From positions 1 through 21,008 of the forward strand of contig CALSCR010004060.1 of assembly GCA_943704495.1 (NCBI GenBank): a stretch of DNA of 21,008 nt. The letters are read 5' to 3'. Origin of the DNA: Pigoraptor chileana. Lineage: Eukaryota; Opisthokonta; Filasterea. Position 1 is the stretch's first letter. Every line of letters begins with the position of its first letter. This document shows, piece by piece, positions 1-12,854 of the stretch. The notes under the pieces were generated by a model. That model was not told the DNA's origin. It saw nothing but the letters and a program-made list of their open reading frames with translations, and did not search any database. A program made the position numbers and the translations under genes.

Positions 1-104
<104 letters not shown>

Positions 105-126
105 CCATGAACTTTCCGCTACCCAC

Positions 127-2616
<2,490 letters not shown>

Positions 2617-2876
2617 GGTTTCTCGCAATTGCGCTCAGTGACACGCTGTCCCGAATTAATGATTCCACTTCTGATTTCAACTGTGCGCCATGAGCGCCAT
2701 GCACAAACAAAATTATTCGACCTCAAGAAGTGCGTGCGTGTGCTTGTGCAAAGAGACTTTCTGCTATGTGTTCTGTTTTGCGCAGATGGAGTCTCTCGTG
2801 CTTGCTTCGCACTCCCCTTTGTTATTTTCAATGTGCAGACACGAAAGAAACCGATCGTCACCAAACACAAAAAATC

Positions 2877-3089
2877 AAAATTGGCGCGGGAGTTGAATTC
2901 GCGCCAAATCAAATTTACCGAGATATCGCAATATGTATTGAAGACAAACCCACGTGATCCAAAACGTCATTCAGAGATCACGTGTCACGCCCGCGACTTG
3001 TGATTGGCTCGTTTTGAACCCAGCGTTTGGCGCGTAAAAAGGAACAATCGCATTGAAAATGGCGCGAATTTCAACCGTTTTTTTGCGCC
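2877..3089. promoter_or_regulatory. Cluster of five E2F/DP-like sites
   Basis: GC-core motifs: TTGGCGCG (2881-2888) facing CGCGCCAA (2900-2907) as a perfect 8-bp inverted pair, TTTGGCGCG (3026-3034), TGGCGCGAA (3060-3068) and TTTTGCGCC (3081-3089). These fit the E2F consensus TTTSSCGC, which is conserved across eukaryotes. E2F control of BRCA1-pathway genes is known in animals; its use here is inferred. Confidence 0.5.
2951..2984. promoter_or_regulatory. Inverted repeat with two E-boxes (CACGTGATC / GATCACGTG)
   Basis: 9-bp arms at 2951-2959 and 2976-2984 with a 16-nt spacer that holds an ACGTCA (CRE-like half site). Each arm includes the palindromic bHLH site CACGTG. It lies within the shared BARD1/MAF1 promoter. 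Confidence 0.45.
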
Positions 3090-3633
3090 GTTTTTCTTGC
3101 GAAATGCTCCGGATACACAACCTAAAATCTTTCAAAAATTGGGGGGTCGATCTTCAGTATGGATTGACTATAGAAGCGCGGCGTAATTTGGGTCTCGATT
3201 GAAAAATTGACAAGTGCCAACACAGAGTGGGTCCATACACAAGCGCAATACAAACACAGCCATAGTCGTCCATAGTGAAGGGCGACTGAGTGGAATGCGC
3301 GTCACGAGTGGACTGACGTTGTGTCTGCCCTTGTCGCCCTTATGTGTGCCGCCGCGCCCATCTTTGTGTCCCTTTTCACCGTCATTCCTTCTCTCTCCGT
3401 TCTCTCTTTCTTTCCAATCGCGTTTCTAGTTGCTGAAATAATGCTATTGCTAAGTGCGAAACTCAACTTGCAGCTCATTGACGCCAGCTAAATCAATCAC
3501 CACTTGCCAGACAGCAAAAAGTGATTTACACACTCGTTTTCTTTGTGGTAATACGAATCCACTCTGAATAGCGGGAAAAAAAGACTACTCCTCTTTTGTT
3601 TTCTGCGCATATGTACGTGCACGTCCGACGAAG

Positions 3634-4520
3634 ATGAAGCTTCTTGAGAACACGGAGTTGGAAAGTATGAGTTCGTCGCTCTGTTTCGGGGCACCAGACA
3701 GGCGCGTCTATGGTCGCGTGGAAAGCTACTCTTGCAAAATGGCGGGGAACGACAAACGCGTTTATAAGCAGTTTAGCACAGAGAATGCGGCATCGAATGG
3801 ATCCGAGCTGCTTGCGCTGTCGCCGCCGCAGACAACCGTGTCGCCTTTTGGGCCCTTCAGCGTCGAGATGTGCAACAGCAAAACTCTTTTCTACCTGACG
3901 AGCACGCTCAACGCATCCTTTCCCGACTACGACTTCACAAATACTCGATCGCAAAGCTTTAGTAAGGAGCCGTCTCTTGATCTTGTTATTAACTCCATCG
4001 ATACGACCATGTTCACTGAAATGGGCGAGGAATACCACCGCATCCAACCTCGCCTCTGGGCCGCGATCGACAAGGAGATTGCCGTAAGGGAGTGCTCAAT
4101 CTACTCTTACATTCCTGACGATGACGACAATCCATACGGCGAAGAGGGCAGCATTTGGTCATTCAACTACTTTTTCTACAACAAGCGGCTTAATCGAATC
4201 CTTTTTTTCTCATGCCGCTGTGTGAGGTGATTATATTCGGTGCAAATGTGTGGTGCTTATGCCTTGTACACCGGGCAAGAAGGAATTGTATATGAAGGTG
4301 TTGTGTACGAGGGTTGTCGTATTGCTTTACGTTTGTGCAGATGTGCGGTGGACTCACTCTCAGTTGGTTGATTGTGTGTGCTTGTGTGCCTGTCTGTTGT
4401 CCCAGCTCGAATGCTGTCATGGCAGAGGATGAGGCAATGGACTATGTTGACGACGACATTGATATAACCGAGGGCTCGGGTGCGGCAAGGTGTGTTGTGC
4501 TCTTCACTGCAGCGTTACAC

Positions 4521-4566
<46 letters not shown>

Positions 4567-4795
4567 ACACGAACAGGCATACCGCATAAGATACTCGTAT
4601 GGATCACTGAATCTCACACTCGCACACAAGCATACACTCATATATTCCGCACACATTACACAATTTAACGATACAGAAATGCACACTCCATGTACACTTC
4701 TGTGTGTATTTATGACTAAATATAAACGCTCGTCCGTTTTGTCTTGCAGTGGATACGGCTACGGCCAACAATATCTGGATGGAATGCGCGCCTGA
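3634..4795 (+). CDS. MAF1: MAF1, repressor of RNA polymerase III
   Basis: MAF1 binds RNA polymerase III and TFIIIB to shut off tRNA and 5S transcription under stress; it is regulated by TORC1 phosphorylation and nuclear transport. Exons 3634-4226, 4406-4489 and 4750-4795 give 240 residues, close to the human 256. The start is fixed by MKLLENTELES at the exact family N terminus. Box A includes GRVESYSCKMAGNDKRVYKQ and the ALSPPQ motif, followed by KTLFYLTSTLNASFPDYDF. Boxes B/C include SREPSL-like SKEPSL, YSYIPDDDDNPYGEEGS and WSFNYFFYNKRLNRILFFSC. The acidic tail (AEDEAMDYVDDDIDITEG) matches the acidic C terminus of other MAF1 proteins. Both introns are phase 2; intron 2 carries an (AC)n run. 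The last exon is short and its GYGYGQQYLDGMRA end is not conserved, so the final 15 residues are less certain. Confidence 0.94.
4520..4566. repeat. (AC)n microsatellite in MAF1 intron 2
   Basis: An AC run interrupted by single extra A bases, located about 30 nt downstream of the exon 2 donor at 4490. It is the mirror of the CA run that follows the last visible BARD1 exon. Confidence 0.95.
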
Positions 4796-5713
4796 GGGCA
4801 TCCCGTTGGACGCCAGCAGTCGGCTATGCATCACTTCCCTCACTCCCACCCAGTTGTGCGCGCGAGCGCACACACTCACACACGCACACTACCACTTACA
4901 AGCATGCGAATGCGACCTTACATGCATGTGCATATTTTCGTGGTTGTGTCCGTGTTCGATTCCGTTTCGCACCTTTTTCGCTTTTCATTTTGTTTTTTCT
5001 CTTTTTTTCCCGTTTGCTCATTGCGTTGTCCCTCGCCTTCCATTGTCCCTTTCCTTTCCCGGTTTACATGTTCCTCTGTCGCCTTTTTGGTCTTCTGGAT
5101 GCCATCTTTCTTCATTTGTGGGCATATGCGTCTCCCGCGTACCACTCCTGTATATAACCAATATTCCATCCTTCCCAATGGCAATCTTCAATGGCGACGG
5201 AAAATGCCGGCTGTGGTCATAGTGCCTGATCTACTTATTTGCCCCACCGCACTCTTTTAACTTTGTAATCCGTGGTTGCCGTTGAAGGTGCTTCAATCGA
5301 TTGCTTGTCTGTAAGCAAACACGAAGGAGGGGCTTGGAAGAAGCACATTATTCTGCATCAGTTGAGGAGGTGCTGTGATCATAGGGGCTAATCACGCGAT
5401 CATTACTCTGGCTTGCTAGAGTGTGCAACTTGCAGTGTTGATAGCTGCCGATGGAGCTTTGTTCTCACAAGGTCAGATCACTTGGCTGATGATGTCTCGC
5501 CAAACAGTGTGACGCTCACAAAACTGAAATCGTACCTGACTGAGGAAAAATCAATCAGAGTACACAAAACCGTAGTCTGGACAGTCGGAATTAACACTGC
5601 CGCATGCAAGTTCCTCCCATCCCATCCAACACACAAGTTTATCTTCTCCCCGGTGTTTTCAGCCGTTTGCTTTCACATATTCATTCCTAAGGAGTTCAAC
5701 ACATCTGCTATCG
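4796..5713. other. Intergenic region between MAF1 and the regucalcin-like gene
   Basis: Holds the MAF1 3' UTR, an AC-rich stretch (4868-4892), a strongly T/C-rich stretch (about 4960-5090) and a TATATAA at 5152-5158. Open frames here lack a good start, domains or splice support. I recognise no gene and saw no AATAAA near the MAF1 stop. Confidence 0.6.
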
Positions 5714-7759
5714 ATGGCTACTGAAATACTTGTATGTGCGAATGACATCCACGGCGAACTGGCCGCGGCCATCTTCAGCCTCGGGGCAGCATGCAATCAT
5801 GATGTCACTTCAATTAACGTTTTTCTTTCAAATGAAAATGCGTGCATTGACACTGCGCGACACCGCGCGTGCGTATATGTGAACGACTTCCTTGAATTCG
5901 ATGTGCGTCTCTGGGAGAGACTTGAGTCTTCTCTGTCGCCTTCTTATAATGGACCGAATCGCATTGTAATTGCACTCCCATTGGGATGCGGTAACGATGT
6001 CGCCGCGCGTGCGCATGCGCTGACAAGCATATGCGACAGGGATATCCACGTCCTCGTTGTGCAATTCGACCGCATTAGTGCGCATGCCATTGCCGACGCT
6101 TGCATCTTGTGGGTGGAGTCGTCGCTTGTTGGCTTTGAAGATGTGGATGCCTCGACAAGTGACGGCGCCGAGCGGCTCCATGCCCTTCTGGGATGGACTC
6201 CCAATGGTCCTCCCCTCTGCACACGCTTCTTGCAGCTGCGTTCGCATGACTCGCGCCCCTGCATCAACATTGATTTTGTGCACGAGGTGGACTGTCTGCT
6301 TGGCGAGGGGGCTGTGTGGGATGCGCGAAACAAGAGACTGCTCTGGGTTGATATCGACACCGGGAGAGTGTTTTCGATGGAGCATCAAGAGGATCATCGC
6401 GCGAAGTCGGTCCCGCGCATATTCACATGCGTAGAGACAGTTGGAACCGTCGTTGCGAGGGCACGTGGTGTTGGGTTTGTGGCAGCCACGCGCACGTCTA
6501 TTTTGTGCGCAGACGGCTTCGACGATGCGAATCCAACGCAAACTATTCTCGATGTCAGCATCCATCCACCGCATCACCGACTTAACGAGTGAGTTCTTTT
6601 ATTTTGTGGAGTTCTTTTCTCTGTTAACAGTGGCTCATATGCACGGTTGGAGCTCCCATGACTTCATTCCTTATTGCACGAGCACACTTTATTCGTCTGT
6701 GTCTACTCTGAAGACCTACTGATTCCGCCCGTTTCTTTCTGCACCCCTTTCACCCAATGGCAGCGGAAAGTGTGATCCCGCGGGTCGTTTGATTGTTGGG
6801 AGCATAGCTGCGGATGCCGAGTACGGCGAGACGGGAACGGCGTCTCTCTTTGCTGTGGATCCTGACTCCAATGCGCATCCGACAGTGCGAACCATTCTGA
6901 AAAATGTGACCGTGTCTAATGGTAAGTTGAAGCGAAGCGCCCCCTCAAACTGAGCACGAATTTTTGTCCCTGTCTTTGTGTCACAATTGCGCAATATTTT
7001 GGATGTAAGGATATGCTGAGCTTGGACACATGACGTCCCTTTGTGGGCGTTTCCACCGACCAATTTCACGCACTGTCTCCAAGTATTTGTGTTGCAATTA
7101 TGCAACAAAGGTACTCTCTACCCTTGTACCATTCATTGTACGTAACCGTGATCTTTGTAAGTGCGATTATATGTGTTGTTTGTGAATTGTGAGTTAGAAT
7201 CCCTCTTCGATCAGAAGCCATCTCTTACGATTTTTCCGATCTGCGGCTAAATATGTATTCCAATTTTATACTAATAAAAAGATCCCTTTTTCGAATATGC
7301 GACCCCACCACCAACAAACAAGGCCTTGTGTGGAGCGCCGACGGCAGCACAATGTACTACATTGACTCGCCAACGCTGTGCGTCTTTGCATTCGACTATA
7401 GCGTTGCGACGGCGTCCGTCTCTCACCGCAGAACAATCCTCCGTTTCTCATCCTCCGAGGGCGTTCCTGACGGCATGGCTATTGACGCCGACGGAATGCT
7501 ATGGATCGCGCATTGGGAGGGAGCGTGCGTGACAAGAAATGACCCTGCAACGGGCACCGTGCTGTCTGTCGTGCACGTGCCGGCACTGAGGGTCACGTCG
7601 TGTGCGTTTGGCGGCCCTGACCTTGACACCCTGTACATTACGTCTGCACGTCGGGGTCTCAGTGAAGACCAACTGCGAAAATATCCGCTCTCGGGATCGC
7701 TCTTTGTTGTGAGGAATGTTGGCGTGAAGGGCGTCCGCAGTTTCGAATATGCGTCGTGA
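5714..7759 (+). CDS. Regucalcin/SMP-30 family lactonase with an RpiB-like N-terminal domain
   Basis: SMP-30/regucalcin proteins are six-bladed beta-propeller, metal-dependent sugar lactonases. Exons 5714-6588, 6764-6921 and 7323-7759 join in frame to 489 residues. The propeller (about 185-489) keeps the metal and substrate ligands: E198 in LLGEGAVWD, R289 and N291 in RLNDGKCDPAGR, N344 in VSNGLVW and D394 in VPDGMAID. Regucalcin landmarks MYYIDS, TSCAFGG and GVKG follow in order. Residues 1-165 are extra to the usual ~300-residue protein and resemble the RpiB/LacAB sugar-phosphate isomerase fold: ILVCANDIHGELAAAI aligns with the SDHAG helix, and GCGNDVAA plus FDRISAHAIADA with the later RpiB segments. 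The catalytic Cys and Thr of RpiB are not where expected, so this domain may be inactive. The intron 2 acceptor (acaag) lacks a pyrimidine tract. The lactonase call is firm; the N-terminal assignment is tentative. Confidence 0.9.
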
Positions 7760-8449
7760 TGACGGCACTAAGTGCACCACGTCAGGCAGAAACAGACGCA
7801 GATCTTGGATAATGTAAAATGCGATCGGCCGATGGAGCTGCGCAACTGCGCAAACGGGACAAGGGCGAAGCGATTCGCGGGTGACGCATGTGAGCACACG
7901 ACTCCGTAAGAAAGTGCGGTGGCGGTATGATGTGTGTGGTGCCACTCTCTGCAGTACGCCACACACCGAATGCTCATGGATGGTCGACGTGCCTACACTT
8001 TGAGAGAGTGCGAAACGCCATTGTTGGTAGAAGCATCGCCGTGCTACTTGGCGCTGACGGAGGGTGCGTTTGCCCCTGGCAATGGCATGTCAACGCCACG
8101 TGCACTTACCGTCGTCGCCGTGGTCACTGGGGAGTGATGAGAGAGTCGTGGTTCATCGAGTGGTTCACGTGTGGTGACTGAGAGTGGTTCATCGAGTGGT
8201 TCACGTGTGGTGACTGATTGTGGGAGAGACGGGTGTCCGCCTGTGCTTCTTTGCCATGTGCGCATCTTCTTCATCGTCGCTGGTGTCGTCCGCAGTCGCG
8301 CGTTTGCTGTTGTTGTTGTCGTCGTCGCATGGCTGGGTAATGTATCAATAATAATAATAAAACACGATACGCCGTCAGCTCAGCCGGTCACCCCACAGTT
8401 ACGAATTGCATCGGTCAAACAAACAAATTCATCGCAGATTAAGTCTCAA
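7760..8449. other. Convergent intergenic region between regucalcin-like and methyltransferase genes
   Basis: Two 3' ends face each other here. It contains a tandem 36-bp duplication, TTG/TCG triplet runs near 8310-8325 and an ATA/AAT run with AATAAA at 8356-8361 on the plus strand, a possible but distant poly(A) signal for the regucalcin-like gene. No credible ORF was found. Confidence 0.55.
8148..8217. repeat. Tandem duplication, 36-bp period
   Basis: The 34-bp unit at 8148-8181 recurs exactly at 8184-8217. Each unit begins GTGGTTCATCGAGTGG and contains a CACGTG. It was probably made by recent local duplication. Confidence 0.9.
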
Positions 8450-11400
8450 TTATTCGAGTGCACATTTTTGATACCAAAAAACCTCAATCACACTCACATG
8501 CACACTCGGCATTCGGGACGCTTCTGAATCACACGCCGACGAAGCGCACGTGCTTGCCACGTGGGCATTCTTTCCGTCCCCAGTGACAGAACTCAGTCCA
8601 ACGGCAACCATTCCGTCTGCGCCGTCATTCAAGATGTCCACAAACACAGAAGAGTATGCGTCTGTCGCAGCATGACCGCTGCGTGCAATGTGGACACGCA
8701 CGCACTGAGGCTGCACGTATCCAAGCTCACGCGCTATGCCCTGTGCAATGGCCTCGGTCATTCCAGACACTTCTCGAAACACAACGGCATCCACCACAGC
8801 CTGCAGCCGCGCGCACTCATCGAGCAGCGTCGCGAGTTCGACAATGGTCGCGCGAGATATGTCGTCGGGAAGAGCTGTGAAGAAGTGCTTTGCCTGGTCG
8901 TCGCTGTTGCATACTGCGACGGCGTCCACACTGACCCCAAGCACAGCCGCTGCTTCCCGTCCAAACAGCCTTTCGCAGCAGCGACGAGTCGTCGCCTCCG
9001 AAGCTTCCATGCGGGTTGAAAACGCCTGCGTAGTCTCGCCCTTGCGTTGCTGCTGTTCCGACACTCTGTTAATCGACTCGAGAGTGTACACGGCATCGCG
9101 CAGGTCTTTGAGCGAGAGCGCACTGACCGTCATTTCCAGGGCCTCTGCCAGAGTGATTCGCTGTTTGTTGTGCACGAAGACAAACGATGCACCCACGTGA
9201 CGCAGGACGACAATGGCTTGGGGATCCTTTGACGCGCGGCATGCGGTCGACACAATCGCTTGCACTCTTGCGTAGCGGGAGACAAGTGCGTGGGCACACA
9301 CACGCAGCTGATCGCTGGGCCTGTCGGGCACCGGGATGTCCGCCAGCTTACCGGAGAGCAGCTGCAGCATCCCCATTTTCGCATTGAGTTGCGCAAAACG
9401 GACGTACGCGTCGATAAGTAGCGAATTGAGATAGGCACTCAGCGTCGGTACATCGCTCCACGCCGTGCCCAAATTTGGTTGTATGCAATTGAAGCGGTCG
9501 ACATATGTCACACCCTTCACTCCAACGGTGGCGAGGCGAACCCAACGATTCTGCGAGTCTTCTCGCGAGGCAGCAAACTTGCTTGTCAGGATGTGTGGGC
9601 GGGATGTATCCAACCTACGGTCGGTGTGACCACTGCTGGTGAGCGGGCCGTTCCCCTTCTTGGGTGGGCGCAGATCATCCTTCAACCGCGCCACAATGTG
9701 CGCATCGCTGCCGTCGTTGTCTGCGTCGCGCAATGTGCCGTCAATCGCCTTTTGAGCGAATTCGAGGTATTTCGCAGCGACCGTTCCATGTGCAGCAATC
9801 TCCTTTCGGGCGAGGAGAAGCGCCGACACGGGCGGCGAGAGGGCATATAGCGTCACTTCGTTGTGGTAGATTGGAATCAGCCTTCCTTCGCTCTCAAGGC
9901 ACGCAATAAACCGGTTGTAAGCGGCGACAACGTCCGGGGGCTGTCCGCGCAGCTCCCTCTCGGGTGTAAATATGAGAAACACGTTGTTACTTGTCTTGAG
10001 CCCCGTGACGACCTTTGCGATGGCCCCAAGCTTCGTTGGCCACGCGGAGCTCAGGTCGTGCAGGCGGCTTGATGTGGTCTTCTCCCCCGCCCCGGTGTGG
10101 TTGCCCGGTATCTTTAACTTCTGAAACATTTCCCTCGCCAGCGCAGCGTCACTGCGCACTGCATCCGGCGTTATTCTGACGTCAATGAGCGATATTTTCA
10201 GGTCGACGACGTCGGGCTGGATACCGGCTAGCGCGCGACTCACGTGCAGGTCACGTGCATTCCTTCCCATGTTCCACAATGCGACGCACTTTGTCGCATT
10301 CTCTCTCACGAATTGCCTGCCTTCAACTGCGCTATCCGGGATAAGAAATCCAGGCACATACTGGCTGCCGCTGTGTGTGTCAACAGCGTTTCGGCGTCGC
10401 CCAACAAACACCATAACCTCTGTAACGACCTCAAAGAACGAGTGCCGCGGGGCTATGTACACGTCGGTCGGCGTGAGCCACGTGATCAAGTCCTCGCAGA
10501 ACGCGGCGTCGTGCGTGTTCGAAAGAAAGGAAGGCGGCGTAACAAACGCAAGAACACCACCCATCTTGAGATGAACCACGCCGTAAAAGTAGAAAAATGC
10601 ATAGAGTTGGGCCTTCCTCGCCCACGCCCTGTCCCAGAAAAAGTCAACGCCGTCCACACCCTCGAATGCGTCGGGGAATTTGTCCCGCGCCACATAAGGG
10701 GGGTTGCCAACGACAAAGTCAAACAGACGACACGTGGCCAGTTGCACTGCCGCCGGCTGCGTGCGGTCTACTGCCCTCAGCGGCCTGACGATCGGCTGGA
10801 ACCAACGCATGGTGTCGCCACACAGAATGTTGAATGGGGGTAGTGACACGGGGCTCGTGTGCTCGCAGAGGTAGCGGATGCGGCAGACAACTGGGAGCAC
10901 CTGCAACAGCATGCTGATCAGCGACGCCTCCCACGCAACACAGTCTATGTCCATACCCCACACGTTGTCGCAGATCGATTCCAGCGCCCTCCCGAGCAGC
11001 ACGTGACTATTCCAAACGTGCTCGATGTTGCGGATCTTTGCAACGACGATCGAGGCGTATTTTGCGAGAAAGCATCCGCTCCCCGACGCCGGGTCGAGAA
11101 TGCTCTTGACCGCCTGCAAGTACTCGTGCGGATTGTCGCTGCACAGTGCGTCCACATTAATCACATCGGCGGGGTCGGTCGACGTCTCGTCAATGCCAGC
11201 TGCTCTCAGCATAAAGTCAATGAGGATGCGTGGTGTGTACACCTGCGAGAGAGCGAGTGCGGGTGAGTGGCATGCGGCTGCGCATGGTCACCAATGCAGC
11301 CAAGACGGTTCAAATCTGATGCTCGCTTCTCATCCCGCAAATACCTGCCACTTTAAAGTATTGCAACGCTTCATGTGCCCACCTCTACAGTTTACCGTTC

Positions 11401-12776
11401 CAACCGCCCCAATTCACAATATTACCAATTGTGTTTCTGCATTCACGTGCACTACTTTCAACACTCACCTTTCCGAATGTTTCGGCGGTCGCATCGTCCC
11501 GAACAAGCGCTTCAAATACAGTGCCGATGACGTCCGTCGATTCAAAGTCGACATTGTGCAGACCGACCCACAGCGATCGGAGGAGCCTGGGCGGCGGAAG
11601 AAAAAGCCACGCATATGGACTGGCGCCGTCTAAAAACAAGCGCACTCCCGCAGTGTTGTTGGGGCAGCGGGAGCAGTCGAATACGACGCGCAGTCTGCGC
11701 ACGACAGCGTCCCGAATAGCCGCAATGAGCACGTCACCACCGACATCTGAGGTCGCCTGCATGATGTCATCATAACGCACGTCACTGCGGGTCAGCAGTT
11801 GATGCCTGTGAAAGCACGCAAAAAGAAAGATTCCGTTGACGACGGACACTTTAACCGACTGTTCGCAATACAGTCTGAATGCGACGGACGGATGGGCCCA
11901 TTGCTCCGCGAGTCGCGCCGCGAGGCCAGAGAGAGCATCGGCGGCGGTGTTGCCCGTAAGCCGGCTCGTGTGGTCCGACCCCCCAATGAACTTATTTATC
12001 TCGTGGACAATGCATGGCGCGTGCATCGCCGCATCCGGCGAGCTCATTATCCGCCGCAAACACGCCGCCCCATCGTCTTCTCCCCACACAAACTTGAACA
12101 GACTTCGAACAATCTGCACAGCCGTACTCGCACAAACGTCGACGGGGTCTCCGCTTTCAGCAGGCCGCGCTGTCGGACGCACAGTCGCCGTTTGCGAATT
12201 CTCGCATATATACGGCGGCACAAGCGAAGGGGCTTCCTTCTGTTCGCTGCTGTGTGCACTTTTCTCACTCATCCACGCATGATTCACAGCGCCACGTGGT
12301 GCGTCTGGCACTCGCGGCGTCGCGTTTTGTGTATAGACAGTGGTGGTTGGCGGCACAGGCAATATGCTCAAAAACTCGACTTCCCCCACCCAAGCAATTG
12401 GTTGCAGTGAGCGCATACAGTACCCCCACGCGTCCGTGCGGTGCTGCGGGAACACGCGGTAATCTATGCCGTCCACGATGAGTCGGCACTCAACGCAATA
12501 GTAACGCGCGACGTGCGACAGGACACCAAGTGCATCTCTGACAGTCGGGCGAGGATTATGCCCTGCATGTGCGAGGGAGGCGCAAACAATGTGTGCCACG
12601 TGGCCCCGGATCATGGGCTCGGTGAGGGTTCCGGTGGCGCTGGCCATGCCCAGCATAGTGAGTTGGTGGACGATGGCGTTGGCAAACAGAGACACCCAAC
12701 TGACAGATCCGTCGGCACGGCCCAGGAATGCGCTGCGCAGGCGTGCATCGGGGACGTGGACAGATGACGAAGACAT
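8450..12776 (-). CDS. Eco57I/TaqI-class (gamma) DNA adenine-N6 methyltransferase
   Basis: Predicted to transfer a methyl group from S-adenosylmethionine to N6 of adenine in a specific DNA site. Exons 12776-11469 and 11242-8450 join phase 0 across an intron (gtgagt..cgcag) that falls just before VYTPRILIDF, giving 1366 residues. Motifs in order: VIGTVFEAL helix (about 412-420); X, VYTPRILIDFML (437-448); I, ILDPASGSGCFL (484-495); II, WGMDID; III, NILCGDTM; IV, FDFVVGNPPYV with catalytic NPPY at 616-619; V, GGVLAFVTPPSFL. A TaqI-like recognition region follows: GAIAKVVTGLKTSNNVFLIF (about 841-861) and LNSLLIDAYVRF .. LADIPVP (1041-1075). Residues 1-410 and 1080-1366 match nothing I know, and I find no PD-(D/E)XK nuclease motif. 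This family is bacterial, archaeal and viral; the intron and eukaryotic neighbours argue for an integrated transferred gene. The start ATG has a weak context (C at -3), so an upstream exon is possible. Confidence 0.88.
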
Positions 12777-12854
12777 GCGTGTGTGTGTGCGTGTGTTTGC
12801 GGAAGGAAATGAAAATGCAATTTGGGAAGGAGAGGTGTGTGTGTGTGCAGGGGG
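12777..12854. promoter_or_regulatory. Short gap with GT runs upstream of the methyltransferase start
   Basis: 78 bases between the methyltransferase ATG and the stop of the small minus-strand ORF upstream. It holds GT-rich runs at both ends (12779-12800 and 12835-12848). If both ORFs are real, the methyltransferase promoter must be very compact or lie within the upstream ORF. Confidence 0.35.

Larger units (their letters stand above)
2617..3633. promoter_or_regulatory. Divergent intergenic/promoter region between BARD1 and MAF1
   Basis: About 1 kb between the two start codons, which point away from each other. It contains an E2F-like cluster, an inverted pair of E-boxes and an inverted CCAAT (ATTGG at 3003-3007). 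From about 3190 to 3633 it is pyrimidine-rich without recognised motifs and probably includes the MAF1 5' UTR. No convincing gene was found in it. Confidence 0.6.

Noticed and set aside
3526-4047. Long minus-strand ORF opposite MAF1
   Set aside because: It is a shadow of the MAF1 exon; the plus-strand protein is clearly conserved and this one has no recognisable features.
4749-5260. ORFs downstream of the MAF1 stop as an extended MAF1 C terminus
   Set aside because: They are in other frames than the spliced MAF1 message and are made of AC- and T/C-rich low-complexity sequence.
5413-5724. 103-codon plus-strand ORF before the regucalcin-like gene
   Set aside because: It begins at a non-ATG codon, has no domain, and runs out of frame into the regucalcin start.
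5714-6200. N-terminal domain of the regucalcin-like protein as a PTS EIIA-Man/DhaM domain
   Set aside because: The His-Gly near the start is suggestive, but the later segments fit the order and spacing of RpiB/LacAB better.
8450-12776. Methyltransferase as bacterial contamination or a misjoined contig
   Set aside because: A phase-0 intron with gtgagt..cgcag splits the conserved region precisely, flanking genes are eukaryotic, and base composition matches the kinesin exons. It remains testable but is not the simplest reading.
11469-12776. A type IIG restriction endonuclease domain at the methyltransferase N terminus
   Set aside because: I could not find a PD..(D/E)XK arrangement in residues 1-410. 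Calling it a restriction enzyme would go beyond the sequence.
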